Shown: positions 38,745 to 48,711, counted from the stretch's first letter. The stretch is 55,645 nucleotides of DNA from Flavobacteriaceae bacterium PRS1 (GCA_003709165.1 RDRZ01000016.1:1-55645), one strand, 5' to 3'. The notes: generated from the letters alone by a model not told the origin. A program made the numbers and translations.

Positions 38745-41700
38745 TTATGCTTCCTTTGTATTTCTAACTATTGTTTGATATACAACATTTGGTTTTGTAC
38801 CAACACTTTCCAGTAAATGATATGCTCTGTCATCATCTTTAAGGGCAACAATATCATCTTTTTTATTATTAATATCTCCAAACATCATGGCACCAGAATT
38901 ACATGCTGCTGAACACGCTGTTAAAAACTCGTTTGGTCTCACTTCTCTACCATCACGTTTTGCATCCAAAATGGTTTTTTGTGTCATTTGAATACACAAA
39001 GAACATTTTTCCATCACACCACGAGAACGCACTACAACATCAGGATTAATTACCATACGTCCTAAATCGTCATTCATGTGGAAATCGAATTCATCATTAC
39101 CATTGTACAAGAACCAGTTGAAACGACGTACTTTATAAGGACAGTTGTTAGCGCAATACCTTGTGCCTACACAACGATTATATGCCATATGGTTTTGTCC
39201 TTGTCGCCCATGAGATGTTGCTGCAACCGGACAAACAGTTTCGCAAGGTGCATGGTTACAATGCTGACACATAATTGGCTGGAATGCTACTTGAGGATTT
39301 GCTGAAGGATTTTCCAGTTCAGCAAAAGCGATTAGTGTGTTACCTAATCCTTTACTGTCATCTTTCTTCTCATCGTCATTAATAAAGGTGTCTTCTGAAG
39401 AATAATATCTATCAATACGCAACCAGTGCATATCTCTACTTTTGCGCATTTCTTCTTTACCAACTACTGGCACATTATTTTCGGCATGACATGCAATTAC
39501 ACATGCTCCACATCCTGTACATGCATTTAAATCTATCGATAAATTAAAATGATGACCTATGGAACTGTCAAATTCATTCCAAAGATTTGCACCTGGTGAA
39601 GTCACATCAATCATCTTATGATCTTTAGATACTTGAGGCATTGGATTCCACTTTCTGTGGTCTTCCGAATTAAATATTTCTAAAGTTGTTTCATGAATAA
39701 TGTCTCCACGACCCATTAAGGTATTGTGCAACTGTATACAAGCAAATTTATGTTTTCCTGAAGTTGCCTCAATAGTTATATTTTGTACTGTATTAAAATT
39801 GGTATATAAAGGATAGGCATTTACACCAGTTTGCATTTCGGTTTTCAAACCTAATGTTCTACCATAACCAAATGATAACCCTACCGATCCTTTAGACTGT
39901 CCTGGTTGCACCATTACTGGCACTTTTATTGTAACGCCATTAACAGTAATGTTTGCGTATTTACCATTTAACCCTCCATCTGCATCATGTCTTGCTTCGG
40001 TAAAAAATGTGCTTTCCTCTAAAAATAATCCTAATTCTTTTGCGTCAGCTTCGGACATGGTTAAGTAGTTATCCCAAGTTGCACGTGTTAATGGATCTGG
40101 AAATTCTTGCAACCAAGGGTTGTTGGCTTGTTGGCCATCTCCCATTCCTGTTTTAGGATATAGTGTCAATTCAAAACCGTTTGATGTTGCTGAAGCTAAA
40201 TTTCTAGCTGCTGCATTTATATTTAGAGTCGTTCTTTCTAAATCTTCAACAGTATCTTCTATACTTTCTGAATTGGAACCATTTCCAACAAAAATACCAT
40301 CGTGTAAGGCTTGATTCCAAGATGAGCCATTTAAGATATTTTCTTCCCAATTACGTTTTATATAATCGTGATAGGTTGCATTGCTTCCGTTCCACAGTAA
40401 TAATGCGTCTTGAAATTGTTTGGTATCAAACAAAGGACGAATTGCCGGCTGAATTAAACCAAACTGTCCTTTTGTTAATTCTGTATCTCCCCAAGATTCT
40501 AAATAATGAGGTGTTGCGGCAATATAATCTGTAAGCGAAGATGTTTCGTCTTCTTTCATTGAAAACGCTACAGATAAATCTACATTTTTTAAACCTTGAG
40601 CAAAATCAGAAGCATTTGGCAAGGTGTACATTGGGTTTACACCAGACATGATGATAGCTCCAATTGTACCTGATTTCATATCAGCAACTAATTTAGTTAC
40701 TGCTTTATCATTACCGAGTCTTGTTTTAATTATAGTTGAAGGATCGAATGCTTTACTTGATAATTTTTCATTAATTCCTAAAACTACAGATTGGGCATTT
40801 ACATCTTGAATTCCCGTTACTACAACTCCATTGCTTCCAGCTTTTATCAATTCTGAAGCTGCTTTATCAACGGCTTGTTCTATATGTGCTGGTAAGATTC
40901 CTGAAACAGCACTTCCAACTATTTTACTGTATAATTTAGCGAGTACTACTTTTTGCTGTGTTGGTGTTAATGGTACACGCTTGTCTGCCTTTGCGCCAGA
41001 TAAACTCATATTAGATTCAAACTGGATATGGCGTGACATTTTTCCGTGTTTTGGAACACGTCCTTTTGCGTATCCTGCATCAAATCCACCGCCTTGCCAA
41101 TCGCCGAGAAAATCTGCACCAACAGAAACAATAATACTTGCTTGAGAAAAATCGTAATTAGCTAAACCGCGTTCTCCGTACTTGTTTTCAAACGCCTCAA
41201 CAGCTGGCGACTCTGAAATAGCATCATATACTACGTGGCGAACATTATTGTATTTTGTTGCAAATTCCGAAATTAATTTAGATGTAGAAGGGCTCGCAAA
41301 TGTTTGAGTTAATAATACAATGGTTTTGCTTGAATCTTTTAACTCACTTAACTTTTGTACTATATCATTATTTAGCTCAGTCCAAGAACTATCTTCGCCT
41401 TTCTTTTTATGTCCAGTGATTCTATTACTGTCATACAAATCTAAAACCGAAGCATGAATTCTTGCATTAGCGCCATTGTTTGAAGTCGCAAGGCTATTGT
41501 TTTCAATTTTTATAGGACGGCCTTCGCGTGTTTTAACTAAAATACTTGCAAAATCATACCCATTGGCAATTGTTGTTGCATAATAATTAGCAACTCCAGG
41601 AATAATTTGTTCAGGCTGTACAACGTAAGGAATAGATTTAATTACTGGGCCTTCACAAGCCGCTAATGTTGCAGCAGCAGTACTAAACCCAACATATTTT

Positions 41701-41870
41701 AAGAAATCACGACGTGTTGTTGAAGAAGATTCTAAAGTGTCCTTATCACCTAAAAACTCATCTACAGGAATTTCTTCCACAAACTCTTTGTGCTTTAGAG
41801 CCTCAATCATAAAGCTATTGTTCTCGTTTAGCTCTTCAACACTTTTCCAGTATTTCTTGTTTGATGACAT
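38745..41870 (-). CDS. actB: Alternative complex III iron-sulfur subunit ActB
   Basis: The 1041-residue protein is a fusion. It has a Tat-type signal (RRDFLKYVGF, RR at 53-54) with a lipobox-like LAAC (Cys72), a molybdopterin-oxidoreductase-like domain to about residue 700 which in this family holds no molybdenum, and a C-terminal iron-sulfur domain with CTGCGACVIAC, CQHCNHAPCETVC, CVGTRYCANNC, CSLC and CSAAC, enough for four clusters. It passes electrons from quinol to the hemes of ActA and ActE on the periplasmic side. Its 76-base leader holds direct repeats (41879-41937). Confidence 0.95.
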   Translation of the reverse strand: MSSNKKYWKSVEELNENNSFMIEALKHKEFVEEIPVDEFLGDKDTLESSSTTRRDFLKYVGFSTAAATLAACEGPVIKSIPYVVQPEQIIPGVANYYATTIANGYDFASILVKTREGRPIKIENNSLATSNNGANARIHASVLDLYDSNRITGHKKKGEDSSWTELNNDIVQKLSELKDSSKTIVLLTQTFASPSTSKLISEFATKYNNVRHVVYDAISESPAVEAFENKYGERGLANYDFSQASIIVSVGADFLGDWQGGGFDAGYAKGRVPKHGKMSRHIQFESNMSLSGAKADKRVPLTPTQQKVVLAKLYSKIVGSAVSGILPAHIEQAVDKAASELIKAGSNGVVVTGIQDVNAQSVVLGINEKLSSKAFDPSTIIKTRLGNDKAVTKLVADMKSGTIGAIIMSGVNPMYTLPNASDFAQGLKNVDLSVAFSMKEDETSSLTDYIAATPHYLESWGDTELTKGQFGLIQPAIRPLFDTKQFQDALLLWNGSNATYHDYIKRNWEENILNGSSWNQALHDGIFVGNGSNSESIEDTVEDLERTTLNINAAARNLASATSNGFELTLYPKTGMGDGQQANNPWLQEFPDPLTRATWDNYLTMSEADAKELGLFLEESTFFTEARHDADGGLNGKYANITVNGVTIKVPVMVQPGQSKGSVGLSFGYGRTLGLKTEMQTGVNAYPLYTNFNTVQNITIEATSGKHKFACIQLHNTLMGRGDIIHETTLEIFNSEDHRKWNPMPQVSKDHKMIDVTSPGANLWNEFDSSIGHHFNLSIDLNACTGCGACVIACHAENNVPVVGKEEMRKSRDMHWLRIDRYYSSEDTFINDDEKKDDSKGLGNTLIAFAELENPSANPQVAFQPIMCQHCNHAPCETVCPVAATSHGRQGQNHMAYNRCVGTRYCANNCPYKVRRFNWFLYNGNDEFDFHMNDDLGRMVINPDVVVRSRGVMEKCSLCIQMTQKTILDAKRDGREVRPNEFLTACSAACNSGAMMFGDINNKKDDIVALKDDDRAYHLLESVGTKPNVVYQTIVRNTKEA

Positions 41871-41878
41871 ATTGTTTA

Positions 41879-41937
41879 TTTACGATTTAACGATTTTTGA
41901 TTTACGATTTAACGATTTCAACATTCGTAAATCGTAA
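41879..41937. repeat. Direct and inverted repeats in actB leader
   Basis: TTTACGATTTAACGATTT occurs at 41879-41896 and again at 41901-41918, and the inverted form CGTAAATCGTAA follows at 41926-41937. They fill most of the actA-actB gap and end about 10 bases before the actB start. The inverted unit can pair with either direct unit in the transcript. Confidence 0.85.
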
Positions 41938-41946
41938 TTCTGAAAT

Positions 41947-43281
41947 TTAATAATGACACTTCCCACATTCTAATCCACCATTATCTCTTACAGTAAATTT
42001 ATCTAAGTCATATTTTTTTGATAACTCTTCGTGTATTTTGGTATAATACGCATTTCCTTCGGTTTTAATATTTGTCTTTTTGTGACACTCTAAACACCAA
42101 TTCATTGTTAAAGGGGAATATTGATATACCTCCTCCATCTCTTCAACTGGTCCATGACATATTTGACATTCTAATCCAGCTACAGTAACATGTTGCGAAT
42201 GATTATAGTAAACAAAATCCGGAAGGTTATGTATTCTTGTCCATTTTACAGGTTGTGTTTCGCCAGTATATTGTTGTTCGTCATCATCCCAGCCAACAGC
42301 TGCGTATAATTTCTTTATTTCTGAATCGTAAAACTCTTTGTTGTATTCAGCTGTAGTTTCACCATTATATTCATAAATAGATTTATGGCAATTCATACAT
42401 ACATTTAAAGAAGGAATCCCAGAGGTTTTACTTACTCTTGCTGACGAATGACAATATTTACAATCTATTTTATTATCTCCAGCATGAATTTTATGCGAAA
42501 AATGTATTGGTTGAACAGGTTGGTATCCTTGGTCGACACCAATTTGCATCATATATCCAAATGCAAAGTAACCGCTTGTAAGTAAAAAGAAAATTGCCGT
42601 TACCAACAATAAGAACTGATTTTTTACAAAAGCCTGCCAAAGAGGTGTGCTTTTTTCAACAACAGGAATTTCGACTGCATGAGCAACTGCAAAACGCCGT
42701 AGCGTTTTATTAACCAAATACAAGCCAATCGCCAACAACATGAATAAAATTGCTAAAGCACCAAGAATTATTTCGTTGGATATCCCTCCTTCAACAGATT
42801 GAGTTGCTCCAATAGTTCCTAAATCAGGCGTTGGCGGAATCACTTTTTCAGTCGCTGTGTAGGCTAAAATATTATCAATATCTTCGTCGGAAAGCTGAGG
42901 CATTGGAGTCATTGCAGTACCATTAAACTCTTCGAAGATTTTATTCGCATAAGTATCTCCAGACTTTAATACTGCTGGACTATTTCTAACCCATGCATAA
43001 ATCCAATCTCTATCCAATCCTTGTTCATCACTTAATTTTGCTTCCACACCTCGAAGTGGAGGTCCGGTTATTTTCTTATCAAGACTGTGACATGCAGCAC
43101 AGTTTACATTAAACAATGCTTTCCCCTTAACCGGGTCTGCATCCTGAGAAAATAATGAGGTTGAAAATGTTAGTAAAAAAAGTAAGCCAAGAAATAGAAG
43201 TCTTGTGGTTAAATTACGGTAAGTTACCTGTCTCATATCATTAATTGAATTGTCTCCAAAACTTTGGTATGATTTTTTCAT
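41947..43281 (-). CDS. actA: Alternative complex III multiheme cytochrome subunit ActA
   Basis: The product, 444 residues from 43281, has six CxxCH heme motifs. One is in an N-terminal class I domain (CAACH, C61-H65, with MTPMPQ as likely Met ligand), then there are two hydrophobic segments (about 171-190 and 223-247) and five more motifs: CKYCH, CMNCH, CQICH, CLECH and, at the very end, CGKCH. This is the mono- plus pentaheme form seen in flavobacterial ACIII. The N-terminal MKKSYQSFGDNSIND is unusual; a start at 43236 (MRQVTYRN) would put the signal peptide in the normal place. It is the first gene of the act-cox operon. Confidence 0.94.
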   Translation of the reverse strand: MKKSYQSFGDNSINDMRQVTYRNLTTRLLFLGLLFLLTFSTSLFSQDADPVKGKALFNVNCAACHSLDKKITGPPLRGVEAKLSDEQGLDRDWIYAWVRNSPAVLKSGDTYANKIFEEFNGTAMTPMPQLSDEDIDNILAYTATEKVIPPTPDLGTIGATQSVEGGISNEIILGALAILFMLLAIGLYLVNKTLRRFAVAHAVEIPVVEKSTPLWQAFVKNQFLLLVTAIFFLLTSGYFAFGYMMQIGVDQGYQPVQPIHFSHKIHAGDNKIDCKYCHSSARVSKTSGIPSLNVCMNCHKSIYEYNGETTAEYNKEFYDSEIKKLYAAVGWDDDEQQYTGETQPVKWTRIHNLPDFVYYNHSQHVTVAGLECQICHGPVEEMEEVYQYSPLTMNWCLECHKKTNIKTEGNAYYTKIHEELSKKYDLDKFTVRDNGGLECGKCHY

Positions 43282-43318
43282 ACCTAATAGAAGAATATTC
43301 GGTTATAAAAATCTCGCA

Positions 43319-43326
43319 CAAAAGTA
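43319..43326 (-). promoter_or_regulatory. Candidate -7 element for act-cox operon
   Basis: TACTTTTG on the minus strand matches TAnnTTTG and lies about 40 bases before the actA ATG. The nearest upstream TTG is 28 bases away, longer than usual. Confidence 0.35.
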
Positions 43327-43424
43327 ACACTTAATGTCGATTATAGAAATGTTACAATAGTGTTAATTATTAATTTATAAACATTCTAAATAATAAAATT
43401 ATATATGATTAAGTTTATATATTT

Positions 43425-43432
43425 TACATTTG
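43425..43432 (+). promoter_or_regulatory. Candidate -7 element for SPOR gene
   Basis: TACATTTG lies 18 bases before the ATG at 43451 and matches TAnnTTTG; no good TTG upstream. With the element at 43319 it makes a divergent promoter region. Confidence 0.4.
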
Positions 43433-43450
43433 TACAAAATTAAATAAATT

Positions 43451-43846
43451 ATGAGAAAAGCACCTTTCAAATTTCTATTAAATATGGTTTTGATAACTTT
43501 TTTTACGCTAATTAATCTTCAAGCGCAAGAAGGTACAGTAACTGTTAATCAAGATACCCAAATTGATGCTCTTTTAAGTCTGAAAAAGGATATGAACAGA
43601 ACAGAAACGAACTACAAAATTCAAATTTTTAATGGCAATCGTTCAGGTGCGGAAAAGGCACGATTAGAGTTTAGAAAATCATTTACGGATTGGTCTTCTT
43701 CAATGAGATATGAAACGCCAAACTATAAAATCTGGATTGGGAATTTTAAAACACGGTTAGAAGCCGATCGTGCGTTATTAAAAGTTAAAAAGAAATTTGG
43801 AAATGCTTTTATTTTTAAGCCTAAAAATGATAAAAAAAAGCCTTGA
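43451..43846 (+). CDS. Small exported SPOR-domain protein
   Basis: The 131-residue protein has a signal peptide (about 1-25, ending LQAQ) and a single SPOR domain: YKIQIFNGNRSGAEKARLEF, a middle helix and YKIWIGNFKTRLEADRALLKVKKKF. SPOR domains bind denuded glycan strands of peptidoglycan at septa, so a periplasmic role in envelope or division is likely. No other domain is fused. It converges on infB with a palindrome between. Confidence 0.85.
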   Translation: MRKAPFKFLLNMVLITFFTLINLQAQEGTVTVNQDTQIDALLSLKKDMNRTETNYKIQIFNGNRSGAEKARLEFRKSFTDWSSSMRYETPNYKIWIGNFKTRLEADRALLKVKKKFGNAFIFKPKNDKKKP

Positions 43847-43901
43847 AAATAATTGTATAAGGAATCAAAAAAGAGGACTATAAAGTGGTTTTCTCAAACT
43901 G

Positions 43902-43919
43902 TCCCGATAATTATCGGGA
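43902..43919. terminator. TCCCGATAATTATCGGGA palindrome between convergent genes
   Basis: A perfect 18-base palindrome lies between the stops of the SPOR gene and infB, with T-rich sequence after it on the plus strand. It is a member of the CCCGATA palindrome family of this window and probably terminates both genes. Confidence 0.55.
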
Positions 43920-43994
43920 TTGTTTCAATTTCTTATAAACGTAGATGATAAATATATTAAGATTCTGAAATAAATTCAGAATGACAATGTTACA

Positions 43995-46679
43995 TTATTT
44001 TAGTGACTTTTTAACCTCAACTTCCTGAAAGGCTTCAATTACATCACCTTCTTTAATATCGTTGTAGTTTTTAATTTGCATTCCACAATCGTATCCTTTA
44101 GCAACTTCTTTTACATCATCTTTAAAACGCTTAAGAGATGCTAACTCTCCTGTATAAATTACAACACTTTCTCTAATTAAACGAATCCCTGAATTTCTGA
44201 ATATTTTTCCGGTAATTACCATGCAACCTGCAATGCTTCCAACTTTAGATACTTTAAATATTTCTCTAATTTCGGCAGTTCCGGTAATTTCTTCTTTAAA
44301 GACAGGAGAAAGCATTCCTTCCATAGCATCTTTTAGGTCGTTAATAGCATCATAGATAATGGAATACATTCTAATATCAATCTCCTCTTTGTCTGCTATT
44401 TGACGTGCTTTGCCCATTGGACGCACATTAAATCCAATAATTATAGCATCAGAAGCTGATGCTAACAAAACATCGCTTTCTGTAATTGCTCCAACTCCTT
44501 TGTGTATGATATTTACCTGAATTTCTTCGGTTGATAGTTTTTGGAAAGAATCTGTTAACGCTTCTACCGAACCATCAACATCTCCTTTAAGAATAATATT
44601 CAGTTCTTTAAAGTCTCCAAGTGCTATACGACGACCTATTTCATCTAATGTAATATGACGTTGTGTTCTTACAGATTGTTCGCGTTGTAGCTGTGCTCGT
44701 TTTGTTGCAATTTGTTTTGCATCACGTTCGTCTTCAAATACATTAAATTTGTCTCCTGCTTGTGGTGCGCCATCTAATCCTAAAACAGAAACAGGCGTTG
44801 ATGGTCCGGCTTCAATAACTTTATTTCCACGTTCGTCATGCATAGCTTTTACCTTACCACTATTTTTTCCTGCAAGCACATAATCGCCAACTTTTAAAGT
44901 TCCTGCTTGTACTAATATGGTTGACACATAACCACGTCCTTTATCGAGAAATGCTTCAACAACTGTTCCTAAAGCAATTTTATCCGGATTTGCCTGAAGC
45001 TCTAATAATTCTGCTTCGAGAAACACTTTTTCTAACAATTCTTTTACACCTTCTCCTGTTTTAGCTGAAATATCTTGAGATTGGATTTTTCCTCCCCAAT
45101 CTTCTACCAACAAATTCATATTAGCAAGACCTTCTTTAATTTTTTCAGGATTTGAAGCAGGTAAATCAATCTTATTTATTGCAAATATAATTGGAACTCC
45201 AGCAGCTTGTGCATGAGAAATAGCTTCTTTGGTTTGTGGCATAATATCATCATCGGCAGCAATAACAATGACAACTAAATCGGTAACTTGAGCACCACGA
45301 GCACGCATTGCCGTAAATGCCTCGTGACCAGGAGTGTCTAAAAATGCTATTTTTTGACCGTCTTCTAAAGTCACGCCATAAGCACCAATGTGTTGAGTGA
45401 TTCCTCCTGACTCTCCTGCTATTACATTTTCTTCACGAATATAATCGAGTAAGGATGTTTTACCATGATCAACATGTCCCATAACAGTTACAATTGGAGC
45501 GCGTGGTTTTAAATCCTCGGGTTTGTCTTCTACTTCTTCTATAGCGTCTTCAATATCAGCAGTTACAAATTCTACATTAAAACCAAATTCTTCAGCAACA
45601 ATTGAAAGCGTTTCGGCATCTAATCGTTGGTTCATTGTTACCATCATACCAAGCGACATACATGCTGAAATTATTTGGGTTACCTGAACATCCATCATAG
45701 TTGCAACTTCACTTGCTGTTACAAACTCTGTAACTTTAAGCGTTTTACTTTCAGCTGCTGCAATTTCTTGATCGATCTCTGTTTGTTCACGATGCAAGTC
45801 TCTTTTCTCTTTACGATATTTTGCACCTTTCCCTTTTTTAGATTTGCCTTGAAGTTTTTCCAGAGTTTCTCGAACTTGTTTTTGTACTTCTTCTGCACTT
45901 GGTTCTTCCTTAACCACTTGATGTCGTCTTCCTCTTCTTCCTTTATTTCTACCTCCTCTTGCACTCTCATATCCTTGATTTTGTCCTCCGTGTTGTGGCG
46001 AACCTCCTCCTACTTTACTAATACGTCGTCGCTTCTTTTTTGCGTCAAAGTTTTTATTAGCCTGTTTGTGTTTCTCTTCCTTCTTTTTCTTTGGCTTATT
46101 AAACTGTTCTAAATCTATTTTTTCTCCAGTTGATTTTGGTCCAGAAAGTTTTTTGTACTGGGTTGAAACTTTTTCTTCTTTTTTCGGTTCCTCTTTGAGT
46201 TCTTTTACAGTTAGCTTTGCTGCCTTTTCTTCTTCAGATTTTTCTTTAACAGGTGTTGCAACTGTTTCTTTTACTGAGGATTTTTCTTCTATTTCGGGTT
46301 CTACTTTTGAAGGTTCTTGTTTTGGTTTTTCTAAATCGATTTTTCCAACTTGTTTTGGACCTTCTAATATAGTTTTAGATTTAATAATTTCTTTCTGTGA
46401 CGTTTCTTGTTTTTGAAGTCTTTCTTCTATTTCACGCTCACGCTCTACCCGAAGTTCTTCTTTTTCTTTAAGCTTTGCTTCTCCCACTTCTTTAGATGCC
46501 ACTTTTTTACTCGCATCTGTTTGAAATTCATCAGAAAGTATTTCGTAAACTTCTGCATAAATTTTTGTAGTAGGTCGCTTCTCTATTTCAATACCTTTTG
46601 TGTCCAAAAAATCGACAGCACGATCTATTGAAATATTTAACTCCCTTAATACTTTATTTAATCTAATTGTTCCTGTCAT
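43995..46679 (-). CDS. infB: Translation initiation factor IF-2
   Basis: The 894-residue protein has a long charged N-terminal region, Lys/Glu-rich with a Gly-Arg-rich patch ([20 protein letters not shown]), then the GTPase domain from about residue 395 with [14 protein letters not shown] (G1), DTPGHEAF (G3) and NKIDLP (G4), and domains that bind initiator tRNA. It brings fMet-tRNA to the ribosome. It is the third gene of rimP-nusA-infB. Confidence 0.97.
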   Translation of the reverse strand: MTGTIRLNKVLRELNISIDRAVDFLDTKGIEIEKRPTTKIYAEVYEILSDEFQTDASKKVASKEVGEAKLKEKEELRVEREREIEERLQKQETSQKEIIKSKTILEGPKQVGKIDLEKPKQEPSKVEPEIEEKSSVKETVATPVKEKSEEEKAAKLTVKELKEEPKKEEKVSTQYKKLSGPKSTGEKIDLEQFNKPKKKKEEKHKQANKNFDAKKKRRRISKVGGGSPQHGGQNQGYESARGGRNKGRRGRRHQVVKEEPSAEEVQKQVRETLEKLQGKSKKGKGAKYRKEKRDLHREQTEIDQEIAAAESKTLKVTEFVTASEVATMMDVQVTQIISACMSLGMMVTMNQRLDAETLSIVAEEFGFNVEFVTADIEDAIEEVEDKPEDLKPRAPIVTVMGHVDHGKTSLLDYIREENVIAGESGGITQHIGAYGVTLEDGQKIAFLDTPGHEAFTAMRARGAQVTDLVVIVIAADDDIMPQTKEAISHAQAAGVPIIFAINKIDLPASNPEKIKEGLANMNLLVEDWGGKIQSQDISAKTGEGVKELLEKVFLEAELLELQANPDKIALGTVVEAFLDKGRGYVSTILVQAGTLKVGDYVLAGKNSGKVKAMHDERGNKVIEAGPSTPVSVLGLDGAPQAGDKFNVFEDERDAKQIATKRAQLQREQSVRTQRHITLDEIGRRIALGDFKELNIILKGDVDGSVEALTDSFQKLSTEEIQVNIIHKGVGAITESDVLLASASDAIIIGFNVRPMGKARQIADKEEIDIRMYSIIYDAINDLKDAMEGMLSPVFKEEITGTAEIREIFKVSKVGSIAGCMVITGKIFRNSGIRLIRESVVIYTGELASLKRFKDDVKEVAKGYDCGMQIKNYNDIKEGDVIEAFQEVEVKKSLK

Positions 46680-46738
46680 AAATTGCCTTTATAATACTAC
46701 CTAAAACCCGAAAAGCTATTCGGTTTGGGTATATTCTT

Positions 46739-47971
46739 TTATTCTTCAAATTCCTCTTTAAGAATTCTTATTACATCGTTAATTGTTTCTTCTTCTAAAT
46801 CGGTACGCTTAACCAAATCATCGACATCTTGCTCTAAAACACTTTTAGCAGTGTCCAATCCTGCTTTGGCTAATTCTTTAATAACCCAAGCTTCAATTTC
46901 ATCTGAAAATTCTGATAATTCCACATCTTCTTCAACGCCTTCTCTAAATACATCTATTTCGTAGCCTGTTAATTGTCCTGCTAAACGAATATTATGACCT
47001 CCACGACCAATTGCTTTACTTATTTCTTCTGGTTTTAAAATAACTTCGGCGTGTTTTGTTTCTTCATTAAGTTTTACAGATGTTACTCTTGCCGGACTTA
47101 ATGCTCGGGTAATAAATAACTGTACATTATTAGTATAATTAATAACATCGATGTTTTCATTTCCTAATTCTCGAACAATACCATGTATTCTCGACCCTTT
47201 CATACCAACACAAGCGCCAACAGGATCGATTCTATCGTCGTAAGAATCTACAGCTACTTTTGCTTTTTCGCCAGGGATTCTCACTACTTTTTTTACTGTA
47301 ATCAATCCATCAAAAACTTCAGGAATTTCTTGTTCAAATAATTTTTCTAAAAATACCGGAGATGTTCTGGACATAATAATTGTTGGCCTACTACCTTTAA
47401 GCTCTACACTCTCTATTATTCCTCTTACATTTTCTCCTTTTCTGAAAAAATCAGACGGAACTTGTTTGTCTTTTGGTAGTATTATTTCGTTACCATCATC
47501 GTCTAATAAAATAATGGCTCTATGACGAATATGATGTACTTCGGCAGTATAGATTTCGCCTATAAAATCTTTAAAGTACTTATAAATATTTGTGTTATCG
47601 TGCTCGTGTATTTTTGAGGTTAAATTTTGACGCAATGCTAAAATGGCTCTACGACCAAGATCTACAAGCTTTACTTCTTCTGATACGTCTTCACCAACTT
47701 CAAAATCTGGTTCTATTTTTTGTGCTTCGCTTAACGAAATTTCCTGATTTGGTTCCTCTACTTCTCCATCGGCAACCACAACTCTATTTCGCCAAATTTC
47801 TAAATCGCCTTTATCGGGATTTATAATAATATCGAAGTTATCATCATCACCATATTTCTTTTTTAACGCACTTCTGAATACATCTTCTAAAATCGCCATT
47901 AATGTAACTCGGTCTATTAATTTATCATCCTTAAATTCTGAAAATGATTCTATTAATGCAATATTTTCCAT
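46739..47971 (-). CDS. nusA: Transcription termination/antitermination factor NusA
   Basis: The 410-residue protein has the NusA N-terminal RNA-polymerase domain, an S1 domain (IYTAEVHHIRHRAIILLDDDGNEIILPKDKQ) and KH domains with DPVGACVGMKGSRIHGIVREL and ISKAIGRGGHNIRLAGQLTG. The C-terminus is acidic. NusA affects pausing and termination; in other bacteria it regulates its own operon, relevant to the hairpin before rimP. Confidence 0.97.
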   Translation of the reverse strand: MENIALIESFSEFKDDKLIDRVTLMAILEDVFRSALKKKYGDDDNFDIIINPDKGDLEIWRNRVVVADGEVEEPNQEISLSEAQKIEPDFEVGEDVSEEVKLVDLGRRAILALRQNLTSKIHEHDNTNIYKYFKDFIGEIYTAEVHHIRHRAIILLDDDGNEIILPKDKQVPSDFFRKGENVRGIIESVELKGSRPTIIMSRTSPVFLEKLFEQEIPEVFDGLITVKKVVRIPGEKAKVAVDSYDDRIDPVGACVGMKGSRIHGIVRELGNENIDVINYTNNVQLFITRALSPARVTSVKLNEETKHAEVILKPEEISKAIGRGGHNIRLAGQLTGYEIDVFREGVEEDVELSEFSDEIEAWVIKELAKAGLDTAKSVLEQDVDDLVKRTDLEEETINDVIRILKEEFEE

Positions 47972-47981
47972 AACTACTCTG

Positions 47982-48446
47982 TTAAAATTTTATCTTTACT
48001 TTTGCTTCTATTATATCATTATAGGATAATTTTACTTCTTTTTGAACTGTAATTTTTCCTTTTCCTATTGGCTTTGGTTCTCTTGTTTTCCACTCTAATG
48101 TTATTCCTTCATCGTCTGCCAGAACTAATTTAGCTTCAAATGTCCGATTACCTACTGCTTTTATGTTTACAATCCTACCAATATTTTTTTTATACTGCCT
48201 GTTAGTATTAAAAGGCGTGGTTGCTCCTGCTGAAGACACTTCCAAAGAAAAATCGTGTTCTTCTCTATCTAAATTATGTTCAATAGCACGACTTATGTAC
48301 ATACAATCTTTTACAAGAACTCCATTGTCTCCATCTATAACAACTCTTATAGAATTGCCTTCAAGAATATCGAAATCTATTAAAAACAAGTCTTTTCGTT
48401 CTTCAAGACTTTTATCCAATAATTCTTTTACAGTTTCTTTGAACAT
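47982..48446 (-). CDS. rimP: Ribosome maturation factor RimP
   Basis: The 154-residue protein has VVIDGDNGVLVKDCMYISRAIEHNLD and FSLEVSSAGATTPF, matching the conserved SPG-type region of RimP, here SAG. It assists 30S assembly in the cytoplasm. It is the first gene of the rimP-nusA-infB operon, and starts 10 bases after a terminator-like hairpin with a T-run. Confidence 0.93.
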   Translation of the reverse strand: MFKETVKELLDKSLEERKDLFLIDFDILEGNSIRVVIDGDNGVLVKDCMYISRAIEHNLDREEHDFSLEVSSAGATTPFNTNRQYKKNIGRIVNIKAVGNRTFEAKLVLADDEGITLEWKTREPKPIGKGKITVQKEVKLSYNDIIEAKVKIKF

Positions 48447-48455
48447 TTTTAGTAT

Positions 48456-48481
48456 AAAAAGAGGGGACTTTACGTCCCCTC
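48456..48481 (-). terminator. Intrinsic terminator / attenuator before rimP
   Basis: On the minus strand GAGGGGAC-GTAAA-GTCCCCTC (48461-48481), a perfect 8-bp GC-rich stem with a 5-base loop, is followed directly by TTTTT (48456-48460). It lies between the promoter at 48509-48540 and the rimP ATG at 48446, so besides ending tRNA-Gln transcription it should also stop a share of operon transcripts. Confidence 0.75.
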
Positions 48482-48508
48482 AGCTTCCATTTTATTCTCT
48501 CAGCGCTG

Positions 48509-48540
48509 CAAATATACAACATTTATCTTGATTTTAACAA
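48509..48540 (-). promoter_or_regulatory. Promoter for rimP-nusA-infB
   Basis: TTG (48538-48540) and TATATTTG (48509-48516) on the minus strand are 21 bases apart, matching the Bacteroidota consensus. The TTG overlaps an inverted repeat TTATCTTG/CAAGATAA (48523-48545), which could be an operator. Confidence 0.55.
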
Positions 48541-48584
48541 GATAATAAAAACCCAACTTCTTAAAAAAATTGGCTCTTGCTTTG

Positions 48585-48657
48585 TTGGCCTACTAGGGCT
48601 CGAACCTAGACTCTTCTGGACCAAAACCAGACGTGTTGCCAGTTACACCATAGGCCA
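48585..48657 (-). tRNA. tRNA-Gln (anticodon TTG)
   Basis: The 73-base cloverleaf has a perfect 7-bp acceptor stem (TGGCCTA/TAGGCCA), D-arm with stem GTGT/ACAC, anticodon stem TCTGG/CCAGA around loop TTTTGGT (anticodon TTG, reading CAA), and T-arm CTAGG-TTCGAGC-CCTAG. The CCA end is not encoded. It reads toward rimP. Confidence 0.95.
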
Positions 48658-48711
48658 ATACTTTTTTTATCTGGTTTAAGTCCAGAAATTTTGACTTTTA
48701 TAGTGTTGTCA

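Noticed and set aside
38342..41145. Several open frames of 60-104 codons on the plus strand opposite actB and actC
   Set aside because: They mirror codon structure of the opposite conserved genes, have no start signals and no recognisable domains.
41879..41937. CRISPR array
   Set aside because: Only two short copies with 4 bases between, no spacers and no cas genes.
45675..46631. Plus-strand Phe/Ser-rich frames opposite infB
   Set aside because: They result from Lys/Glu-rich codons of IF-2 read backwards.
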